A stretch of DNA of 64,000 nucleotides from Roseomonas nitratireducens (GTDB lineage: Bacteria; Pseudomonadota; Alphaproteobacteria; Acetobacterales; Acetobacteraceae), in NCBI RefSeq assembly GCF_017813355.1, contig NZ_JAGIYZ010000005.1, positions 62,001-126,000 of the forward strand, written 5' to 3'. Positions 54,071 through 61,072 of the stretch are shown piece by piece. The translations under genes and the position numbers were made by a program. The notes under the pieces are model-generated. The model did no database searches and was not told where the DNA came from. It was given only the letters and a program-made list of their open reading frames with translations. The first letter of the stretch is position 1; each line of letters starts with the position of its first letter.

Positions 54071-55261
54071 ATGACCGCCATCCTCCCCGCGCGCCGCGCG
54101 CTGCTCGCCGGCGCCCTCGGCGCCTGCGCCATGCCCGAGCGCGGGCCGCCCGTCCCGGCCGACGTGGTGCGCCGCGCCAGCGTGCTCGGCCTGCCGAACG
54201 AGCGCTTCTGCGTCACCGACCCGACCGACGTCCCGCGCGTGGCGCAGGAATTCAACCTCGCCGGCCGGCGCCAGCGCATCCGCTTCGGCCTCGGCCCGCG
54301 GGACCCGCTGCCGGACGGGCACATCATCGCCTTCTCGGGCGGGGGCGAGAACGGCGCCTTCGGCGCGGGCCTCGCCTGCGGCTGGACGGCGCATGGCACG
54401 CGGCCGGACTTCAACCTGGTGACCGGCATCTCGACCGGCGCGCTGACCGCGCCGCTCGTCTTCGCCGGCATCCACCGCGACCCGGACCTGCGTGCCGCCT
54501 ATACCGACATCACGGCGGCGGACGTGCTGGAACAGCGCGGGCTGCTCGCCGCGCTGCTGGACGACGCGGTGGCTGACAGCGCGCCGCTCGCGCGCACCAT
54601 CGCGCGCTTCCTGGACGAGACGCTGCTCGCCGAGGTCGCGGCCGCCTATCTCGGCGGGCGGCAATGCATCATCTGCACGACGAACCTCGACGCGCAGCGG
54701 CCGATCGGCTGGAACCTCGGCGCCATCGCGGCGAGCGGTCATCCGCGCGCGCTCGACCTCGCGCGGCAGGTGCTGCTCGCCTCCGCCGCCATCCCGGGCA
54801 TCTTTCCCCCGGTGATGATCGACGTGACGGTGGACGGGCGGCCCTTCCAGGAAATGCACGTGGATGGCGGCACCTACGCGCAGGCCTATCTCTATCCGCC
54901 GGGGCTGGCGGCGGACCGGGAGGAACGCGTGCGGCTCGGCCTCTCGCCGCCGCGCGTCACGGCCTATGTGGTGCGCAACGGGCGGCTCGCCCCGCAGGGC
55001 GCGCCGGTGCGCAGGCGGGCCTTCTCGATCGCCTCCCAGGCCATCTCGACGCTGATCGGCGCATCGGGCGTCAACGACATCTTCCGCATCCAGGCGGCGG
55101 GCGCGACGCGCAACATCGCCTTCCGGCTGGCGCATATCGAGGACGACTTCACGGGGCGGGAAGGCGAGCCCTTCGAGCAGGCCTATCTGCGCACGCTGTT
55201 CGACTACGGCTTCGCCAAGGCGCGCAGGGGCTATCCGTGGAAGGACACGCTGCCGGCCTGA
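54071..55261 (+). CDS. Patatin-like phospholipase lipoprotein (second of a tandem pair)
   Basis: A 396-residue paralogue of the preceding gene, 49 bases downstream. The signal is MTAILPARRALLAGALGAC with lipobox LGAC. The mature start CAMPERG resembles CALPERG of the first copy. Catalytic motifs are SGGGENGAFGAG, GISTG and DGGTYAQAY. Both proteins share the unusual C-terminal segment DDFTG or RDFTG followed by PFEQAY and RRGYPW. Duplicates with intact catalytic residues suggest different substrates or dosage. Function beyond lipid acyl hydrolysis is not known. Confidence 0.82.
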   Translation: MTAILPARRALLAGALGACAMPERGPPVPADVVRRASVLGLPNERFCVTDPTDVPRVAQEFNLAGRRQRIRFGLGPRDPLPDGHIIAFSGGGENGAFGAGLACGWTAHGTRPDFNLVTGISTGALTAPLVFAGIHRDPDLRAAYTDITAADVLEQRGLLAALLDDAVADSAPLARTIARFLDETLLAEVAAAYLGGRQCIICTTNLDAQRPIGWNLGAIAASGHPRALDLARQVLLASAAIPGIFPPVMIDVTVDGRPFQEMHVDGGTYAQAYLYPPGLAADREERVRLGLSPPRVTAYVVRNGRLAPQGAPVRRRAFSIASQAISTLIGASGVNDIFRIQAAGATRNIAFRLAHIEDDFTGREGEPFEQAYLRTLFDYGFAKARRGYPWKDTLPA

Positions 55262-55314
55262 TCCACCGCGGAATTCTCGCGCCGCAAGCCTTGGTTAACC
55301 GCCTTCGCCGCAAG

Positions 55315-55827
55315 ATGAGCGGCATGATCAGGCCAGCCGATCGCTTCGCCGCCTGCGCCGACGCCGTGATGACGGCGCGCGGCGGGTTCACGCCGAACGA
55401 TCGCCTGCTCGACGGGCCGGCCGCGCATGGCGTCGGGCTCGGCCTGCTGTCGGTCTGGATCGGCGGCCCGGCGGATGTGCCGATGCTGCGGGCGCTGACG
55501 ACCGACGCCGCGGCGCGCATCCTGCACCGCATGGTCTGGCTGCCCTGCGGCGCACCGCATTTCGCCGAGGGCGTCGACCTCGCCCTGTTCGCCTTCGCGC
55601 TCGAAGCGGGGACGCCGCGCGCGCTGGCCGAGCTGCAGGACCATCTCGGCGTGCCCGCCAGCGGCGCGCCGGATGCCGAGACGCTGGTCGCCGCCGCCGC
55701 GCAGGATCCCGCGCTGCTGGCGCGCGACGTCGCCGCGCTGCACGAGGCCTGGCGCGCGCTGCGCGGCCTGCCCTCCTGGGCGGTGCCGCATGCCGCCGCC
55801 CGGCAGTCCGTGCCCGCCGAAGCCTGA
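55315..55827 (+). CDS. GH108/peptidoglycan-domain-like protein lacking the catalytic Glu
   Basis: An approximately 170-residue cytoplasmic-looking protein. The layout resembles phage-type N-acetylmuramidases of GH108: an N-terminal helix with VMTARGGFTPNDRLLDGPA in place of the family's EGG.. motif, a middle segment RILHRMVWLPCGAPHFAEGV, then DLALFAFALEAGTPRALAEL and LQDHLGVPASGAPDAETLVA, which match the conserved D-A-x-x-N-G/LQ..LGV pattern and the C-terminal binding part. The catalytic Glu is an Arg or Ala here, so muramidase activity is doubtful. ATG 55315 or 55324 may start it. Assignment is by motif order only. Confidence 0.5.
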   Translation: MSGMIRPADRFAACADAVMTARGGFTPNDRLLDGPAAHGVGLGLLSVWIGGPADVPMLRALTTDAAARILHRMVWLPCGAPHFAEGVDLALFAFALEAGTPRALAELQDHLGVPASGAPDAETLVAAAAQDPALLARDVAALHEAWRALRGLPSWAVPHAAARQSVPAEA

Positions 55828-55984
55828 ATTGCGCGGCCGCGCGCCGCGCCTTGCATCGTGCGTTCCGCACGCATGCGCGCGGGCAGGTCCGGCGCGCCCC
55901 CCTTGGCACATGCCGCCCGCCCGGCTTTGATCGCCCCGAAGCGCCGCCGCTCCGAGCCGCGCCCAGGGGGGAAGGACCAAGCGC

Positions 55985-57151
55985 ATGAAGCTCGACCGCG
56001 ACTGCCTGCCGGCGGACCTGGCGACCGGCGCCTTCGCCGCGCGCATCATGACCGTCGATGGCCCCGTCGTCGTCGGGCTGCTCGGCGAAGCCGCCTTCGA
56101 CCTGACGCCCGCCTTCGGCACCGTCTCCCGCTGGATGGAGGAGGAGGATCCGGTCGGCGCCATCCGCAAGCGGGGCGCGCCGATGGCCCTCGACCTCGAC
56201 GCGCTGCTGGCCAATTCCGCGCATGACGCGCGCGACCCGGCGAAGCCCTGGCTGCTCGCCCCGGTCGACCTGCAGGCGGTGAAGGCCGCGGGCGTGACCT
56301 ATGTGCGGTCCATGCTGGAACGCGTGATCGAGGAACGCTGCCGCGGCGATGCCTCGCTCGCCGCCGCGGTGCGCATCGAGGTGCGGGAGATCATCGGCGA
56401 CGACCTCGCCAACCTCGTCCCCGGCAGCGCCGAGGCGATGCGCGTGAAGGAGGCGCTGGTCGCCAAGGGCTGGTGGAGCCAGTACCTCGAGGTCGGCATC
56501 GGCGCCGATGCCGAGATCTTCTCCAAATGCCCGCCCATGGCGGCCGTTGGCCTGGGTGCGAAGATCGGCGTGCATCCGAATTCCGCCTGGTCGAACCCGG
56601 AGCCCGAGGCGGTGATGGTCGTCTCCAGCCGCGGGCGCATCGTGGGGGCCACGCTCGGCAACGACGTGAACCTGCGCGACGTGGAAGGCCGCTCCGCGCT
56701 GCTGCTCGGCCGCGCCAAGGACAACAACGCCTCTGCCGCGCTCGGCCCGGTGATCCGGCTGTTCGACGACGGCTTCTCGCTCGAGGATGTGCGCCGCGCC
56801 GAGATCGCGCTGGCGATCGCCGGCCGCGACGGCTTCGCGCTCGATGAACGCGGCGCGGTGGGGTCGATCAGTCGCGACCCGACCGACCTCGTCGCGCAGA
56901 TGATCGGCGCGCACCACCAGTACCCGGACGGCGCGGTGCTGTATCTCGGCACGCCCTTCTCGCCGGTCAAGGATCGCGGTGCGCCGGGGATGGGCTTCAC
57001 GCATCGCGAGGGCGACGTGGTGCGCATCGCCTCCGCGCGCCTGGGCGCGCTGGTGAACGAGGTGGACCGCACCGACGAATGCCCGCCCTGGTCCTTCGGT
57101 GCGGGGGCGCTGATGGCCTCGCTGATGCGCCGCGGGCTGCCGCGGCCGTGA
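55985..57151 (+). CDS. Fumarylacetoacetate hydrolase (FAH) family protein
   Basis: A 388-residue FAH-fold enzyme, with the metal-site region LEVGIGADAEIFSKCPPMAA, VGLGAKIGVHPNSAWSNPEP, EAVMVVSSRGRIVGATLGND and VNLRDVEGRSALLLGRAKDN, and the C-terminal FTHREGDVVRIAS. Members cleave C-C bonds of diketo acids or hydrate or decarboxylate sugar acids. This long form resembles 2-keto-3-deoxy-arabinonate dehydratase-like proteins, but I would not fix a substrate. GGGGGGAAGG precedes the ATG. Its stop overlaps the next start as GTGA. Confidence 0.85.
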   Translation: MKLDRDCLPADLATGAFAARIMTVDGPVVVGLLGEAAFDLTPAFGTVSRWMEEEDPVGAIRKRGAPMALDLDALLANSAHDARDPAKPWLLAPVDLQAVKAAGVTYVRSMLERVIEERCRGDASLAAAVRIEVREIIGDDLANLVPGSAEAMRVKEALVAKGWWSQYLEVGIGADAEIFSKCPPMAAVGLGAKIGVHPNSAWSNPEPEAVMVVSSRGRIVGATLGNDVNLRDVEGRSALLLGRAKDNNASAALGPVIRLFDDGFSLEDVRRAEIALAIAGRDGFALDERGAVGSISRDPTDLVAQMIGAHHQYPDGAVLYLGTPFSPVKDRGAPGMGFTHREGDVVRIASARLGALVNEVDRTDECPPWSFGAGALMASLMRRGLPRP

Positions 57152-57906
57152 AGGAGGAGGCGGGGCGGCTCGACCGCGGCGACGGCGTCGAGCTCGCCTG
57201 GCGGCACATCGACGGGCGCGGGCCGGGCGTGGTGTTTCTCGGCGGCTTCAATTCCGACATGACGGGCAGCAAGGCGGAATTCCTCGCCGGCTGGTGCGAG
57301 GCGCGAGGCACGCCCTTCCTGCGCTTCGACTATTCGGGCCACGGCGCCTCCGGCGGGCGGTTCGAGGACGGCACCATCGGCCGCTGGGCGGCGGATGCGG
57401 CCGCGGTGATCGGCGCGCTCGCGCCGGGGCCGCGCGTGCTGGTCGGCTCCTCCATGGGCGGCTGGATCGCGCTGCTGCTCGCGGCGCGGCGGCGGCTGCC
57501 GGTCCGTGCGCTGGTCGGCATCGCCCCCGCGCCGGACTTCACCGAGGACCTGATGTGGGCGGAGTTCTCGCCGGCCGAACGGGAGGCGATCCTGCGCGAC
57601 GGCGTCTGGATGCGACCCAGCGAGTACGGCGCGCCCTATCCCATCACCCGCGCGCTGATCGAGGACGGGCGCGACCACCTGCTGCTGCGCGGGCCGATCC
57701 AGGTCGACGCGCCGCTGCGCATTCTGCAGGGGCAGGCCGACCCCGACGTGCCCTGGCGCCACGCGCTGCGCATCGCGGAGGCCGCGACCGGCGGCGACGT
57801 GCGCGTGCATCTGGTCAAGGACGGCGACCACCGGCTCTCGCGGCCGCAGGACCTCGCGCTACTGGGCGAGACCCTCGCGCCGCTCCTCCGCGAGGATGGC
57901 CTCTAG
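57148..57906 (+). CDS. Alpha/beta hydrolase
   Basis: A 252-residue serine hydrolase resembling the ABHD10-like group. The oxyanion region is GVVFLGGFNSDMTGSKAEFL, the Asp/Gly-containing FDYSGHGASGG follows, and the nucleophile is in VLVGSSMGGWIALL (GxSxG, near residue 100). The Asp is in LQGQADPDVPW and the His in DGDHRLSRP, so the catalytic triad is complete. It starts at GTG 57148 overlapping the FAH stop, indicating coupling. The last 48 bases overlap tail to tail with the SDR-type gene on the other strand. Confidence 0.85.
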   Translation: MKEEAGRLDRGDGVELAWRHIDGRGPGVVFLGGFNSDMTGSKAEFLAGWCEARGTPFLRFDYSGHGASGGRFEDGTIGRWAADAAAVIGALAPGPRVLVGSSMGGWIALLLAARRRLPVRALVGIAPAPDFTEDLMWAEFSPAEREAILRDGVWMRPSEYGAPYPITRALIEDGRDHLLLRGPIQVDAPLRILQGQADPDVPWRHALRIAEAATGGDVRVHLVKDGDHRLSRPQDLALLGETLAPLLREDGL

Positions 57907-58734
57907 CCCTTCCCGATAGGTCGGGTAGCGCCAGGCGATGCCGAGCGCGGCCTTGGTCGCGGCATTCGCGACGCGCCGGTTCTCCGACCAGAAGGACAGC
58001 GCCATGGGCGACATGGCCGCGCGCGCCTGCTCGAAGGGGATGGCGGGCGGCGGCGGCAGGCCGAGCAGGCGCGCGGCATGCGCCGTCACCACGGCGCTTT
58101 CCACCGCCTCGTCGTCCACCAGGTGCAGCACGCGCACCGCCGGCGGCAGGTCCTGCCCGATCGCCGCGAGCACGGCATGGGCGATGTCGTCGCGATGGAT
58201 GCGGGAGAAGGCGTGGCCCGGCTTGACCACGCAGCGCGCGGTGCCGGCGCGCAGGTCGTCGAAGGTGGAACGCCCGGGGCCGTAGATGCCGCCGGCGCGG
58301 AAGATGTCGAGCGCGGCGCGCCCGGCGGCGATCGCGCGCCAGGACTCCTCGGCGGCGAGTCGCCGGATGCTGCGCGGCTGGCCGGGCGCGGGCGGCGTCG
58401 ATTCCTCCACCAGCCCGCCGCCGCGGTCGCCATAGACTCCCGTGGTTGAGATATAGCCGATCCACCGCAACCTTCGCGCGATCAGCGCCGCCTCGATCGC
58501 CGCATGGTGGCGGACCAGCAGCGGATCGCCGGCGTCGCCCGGCGGTGCCGTGACCAGGAGATGCGTCGCCTCGTCCAGCGCCGCGCCGGCGAAATCGAAG
58601 GAAATAAGGGCGATTCCCGGCAGCGCTCCGAGCCGCGACGGGTCGCGCGCCGTCCCCGTCACGCGCCAGCCGGCCACAACCGCTGCGTGTGCCGCGGCGA
58701 CCCCCGAATAGCCAAGTCCCGCAACCAGAAGCAT
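57859..58734 (-). CDS. NAD-dependent epimerase/dehydratase-like (extended SDR) protein
   Basis: A 291-residue Rossmann protein of the YeeZ-like extended SDR type. The N-terminal motif is LLVAGLGYSGVAAAHAAVVA, then VTGTARDPSRL, YISTTGVYGDRGG with the Ser/Tyr of the active site, and FRAGGIYGPGRS. The usual YxxxK Lys is displaced (RLAAEESW). It may bind NAD(P) and an unknown sugar or ketone. ATG 58734 fits the family start. Its last 16 codons lie antisense to the end of the hydrolase gene. Confidence 0.78.
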   Translation of the reverse strand: MLLVAGLGYSGVAAAHAAVVAGWRVTGTARDPSRLGALPGIALISFDFAGAALDEATHLLVTAPPGDAGDPLLVRHHAAIEAALIARRLRWIGYISTTGVYGDRGGGLVEESTPPAPGQPRSIRRLAAEESWRAIAAGRAALDIFRAGGIYGPGRSTFDDLRAGTARCVVKPGHAFSRIHRDDIAHAVLAAIGQDLPPAVRVLHLVDDEAVESAVVTAHAARLLGLPPPPAIPFEQARAAMSPMALSFWSENRRVANAATKAALGIAWRYPTYREGLEAILAEERREGLAQ

Positions 58735-58791
58735 GTCTCGTCCCCGTGAGTTCGTCTGGCACGCGTGCGCGCGCGACATTAGATTGGCGCC

Positions 58792-59607
58792 ATGCCGAAT
58801 GCCCGCCTCCTGATCGCCGGTGCCGCGATGCTGCTGCTGCTTGGCGGCGGCGGTGGCGCCTGGTGGTTCCTGTCCGGCGGGACGGATCTGCCGCTGCCGA
58901 CGCCGCCCGAGCCGCCGCGCCTGGTCGACGCGCCGGAATTCGACCAATGCGTGCGGATGCTGGACGAGGACCCGGAGGGGGCGCGCAGCCTCGCCGACAG
59001 CTGGGCGATGCGGGGCGGCGGGGAGGGGGCCGCGCATTGCGCGGCGCTGGCGATGCTCTCGCTGGGCGAAGCGGAACGCGCGGCGGAGGCGCTGGAACGG
59101 ATCGCGACGCGCAGCGAGGCCGGCATCGCCGCCCGCGCCGCGGTGTTCGGCCAGGCGGGGGAGGCCTGGAGCGCGGCCGGCCGGCCGCAGCGCGCCCATG
59201 CCGCGCTGACGCTCGCGCTGGCGCTGACGCCCGCCGATCCCGGCCTGCTGACGACACGCGCGATGGCGGCGCTGGCGCTCGACCGCCCGGCGGAGGCGCT
59301 GGCGGACCTGGAGCGCGCGGTCGCGACCGACGGGTCGATCGCCGAGGCCTGGGTGCTGAAGGCGTCCGCCCTGCGGCGGCTGGACCGGATCGTGCCGGCG
59401 GCCGAGAGCGTGGCCGAGGCGCTGCGGCTCGACCCTGACAATGTCGAGGCGCTGCTCGAACGCGGCATCATCCGCCAGATCCAGGGCCAGGCGGCGGCGG
59501 CGCGCGCCGATTGGGAACGCGTCATCGAACTGGCGCCGGATGGCGCCGCGGCGGATCTCGCGGCGCAGAACATGGCGTTGATCGAGGCCGGGCCGGCAAG
59601 CCGGTAG
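58792..59607 (+). CDS. Membrane-anchored TPR protein
   Basis: A 271-residue protein with an N-terminal signal anchor (LLIAGAAMLLLLGGGGGAWW, residues 6-25), a Pro-rich spacer, then five to six TPR-like helical repeats (AALAMLSLGEAERAAEALER; AEAWVLKASALRRLDRIVPA; VEALLERGIIRQIQGQAAAA). It likely scaffolds a complex at the periplasmic face of the inner membrane. Divergent from the SDR gene and convergent with the GST gene, 6 bases apart. No partner gene is evident. Confidence 0.75.
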   Translation: MPNARLLIAGAAMLLLLGGGGGAWWFLSGGTDLPLPTPPEPPRLVDAPEFDQCVRMLDEDPEGARSLADSWAMRGGGEGAAHCAALAMLSLGEAERAAEALERIATRSEAGIAARAAVFGQAGEAWSAAGRPQRAHAALTLALALTPADPGLLTTRAMAALALDRPAEALADLERAVATDGSIAEAWVLKASALRRLDRIVPAAESVAEALRLDPDNVEALLERGIIRQIQGQAAAARADWERVIELAPDGAAADLAAQNMALIEAGPASR

Positions 59608-59613
59608 CGCAGA

Positions 59614-60282
59614 TCAGAAGTCCAGGTCGGCGTAGTGCGCCGGCGGCGTGACGCCGGAGACGCGGTCGGCGAGCAGCGGGCGGAAGGAGGGTCGCGACTT
59701 CATCCGCGCATACCAGTCCTTCGCCGCCTCGTTCAGCGACCAGTCGACGTCGCCGATGAAGTCGAGCGCGGAGAGATGCGCGGCGGCCGAGATGTCGGCC
59801 AGCGTCAGCGAGGTGCCGGCGAGCCAGGGCCGGGTTTCCGCCAGCCAGCCGATGTATTCGAGATGCGGGCGGAGATTCGCGTAGCCGGCGCGGATCGCCG
59901 TCGCGTCCGGGTTGCCGCGGCCCATCAGCCGCTTCATCTGCTTCTCGTACAGCAGGTTCATGCCGACCTCGGCGTGGAACTTGCCGTCGAACCAGGCGAC
60001 CAGGCGGCGGACTTCCACGCGTTCGGCCAGCGTGCGGCCGAGCAGCGGCATGTCGGGATAGGCTTCGTCGAGGTATTCGCAGATCGCGGTCGAATCGGCG
60101 ATCGTCAGGCCATTGTCCTCGACCAGCACCGGGACGGTGCAGGCGGGGTTCATCGCCAGGAAATCCTCCCGCCTTTCCCACACGCGCTCGATGCGCGTGT
60201 CGAAGGGGATGCGCTTCTCGGCCAGGGCGAGGCGCACCTTGCGGGAGAAGGGCGAGAGGGGGAGGTGGAACAGGAGCCGCAC
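59614..60282 (-). CDS. Glutathione S-transferase family protein
   Basis: A 222-residue cytosolic GST. The thioredoxin-like N-terminal domain reads LLFHLPLSPFSRKVRLALAE with the catalytic Ser probable in LSPFSRK, NPACTVPVLVEDNGLTIADS (cis-Pro VPVL and the Glu-Ser/Asp-Ser glutathione motif) and ICEYLDEAYP. The C-terminal helical domain contains LTLADISAAAHLSALDF. It conjugates glutathione to electrophiles or acts in stress defence; the class is not certain. No linked operon genes. Confidence 0.88.
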   Translation of the reverse strand: MRLLFHLPLSPFSRKVRLALAEKRIPFDTRIERVWERREDFLAMNPACTVPVLVEDNGLTIADSTAICEYLDEAYPDMPLLGRTLAERVEVRRLVAWFDGKFHAEVGMNLLYEKQMKRLMGRGNPDATAIRAGYANLRPHLEYIGWLAETRPWLAGTSLTLADISAAAHLSALDFIGDVDWSLNEAAKDWYARMKSRPSFRPLLADRVSGVTPPAHYADLDF

Positions 60283-60434
60283 GATGCGGCGCTTATGCCA
60301 CCCGCCCCCGCGTCGCGCAAAGTCGGGTCAATTCGGCCGCGAGAGCCTTCGACGCGTGCCCAGGCCGCGAATGCCGCCCGCCGGACGTCCGGCGAGCCAA
60401 GGAAGCCGGCGGTCGAAGCATCCGGCCGCCGGTG

Positions 60435-60944
60435 TCAGATGCGCCGGGCGCAGGCCAGGAAGGCTTCCGTCACCGCGCGGGTGCCGCGCAGGTCGGCGAT
60501 CCAGGGGTCCACCGTCTCCCCCGGGAAGGTGACCTGCATCCGCAGGCCGAGGGCGAAGGCCTCGACGAAGCGGACGAAGTTGTTGAAGGCGCCCTGGTAG
60601 GACGCCTCGATCATGTCGGGCTGGGAGGTGCCGGTGTAGTTGAGGTCGGCCGTCTGCCGGTCGATCGCGACCACGACGCGCCCGCGGGCTTCGCGCCGGA
60701 CGTTCCAGCTGCGGTCGCCGAGCTGGATGAAGCCGTGCAGGCCGCCCTGCAGCCGTTCCACCTTGATCCAAAAGAAGCGGCCCTGGTTGTTGGCCTGCGT
60801 GCCCATGCCGCACAATTGCTGGCCGTTCGTCTCCGCGATGTAGGCCGTCCAGCCATTGATCGCGGCGAGGTTGCGCACGTTCTGCGCCGAGGCCGGGGCG
60901 GCCAGCGCGAGAAGGGCGGCAAGGGCGAGGGGCACCAGGCGCAT
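60435..60944 (-). CDS. Hypothetical secreted protein
   Basis: A 169-residue exported protein: signal peptide MRLVPLALAALLALAAPASA (cleaved before QNVRN). The mature part is beta-rich with one likely disulfide (NGQQLCGMG and the C-terminal AFLACARRI). It ends in the pattern DLRGTRAVTEAFLAC seen in several uncharacterised alphaproteobacterial periplasmic proteins. There is no enzymatic motif. It lies alone between the GST and gltB genes. Confidence 0.65.
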   Translation of the reverse strand: MRLVPLALAALLALAAPASAQNVRNLAAINGWTAYIAETNGQQLCGMGTQANNQGRFFWIKVERLQGGLHGFIQLGDRSWNVRREARGRVVVAIDRQTADLNYTGTSQPDMIEASYQGAFNNFVRFVEAFALGLRMQVTFPGETVDPWIADLRGTRAVTEAFLACARRI

Positions 60945-61072
60945 GATGCCGGTCCTTTCGTCATCGGCGGCGGGTCGTTCCGCCCGCTATCGGCGCGCAG
61001 ATTACCCTGGCGTCACGCCCGGGGAAGGGGGCGGCGCGGCGCCGGGTGAAGCGCTTCACCCGGCGCCGGCGA

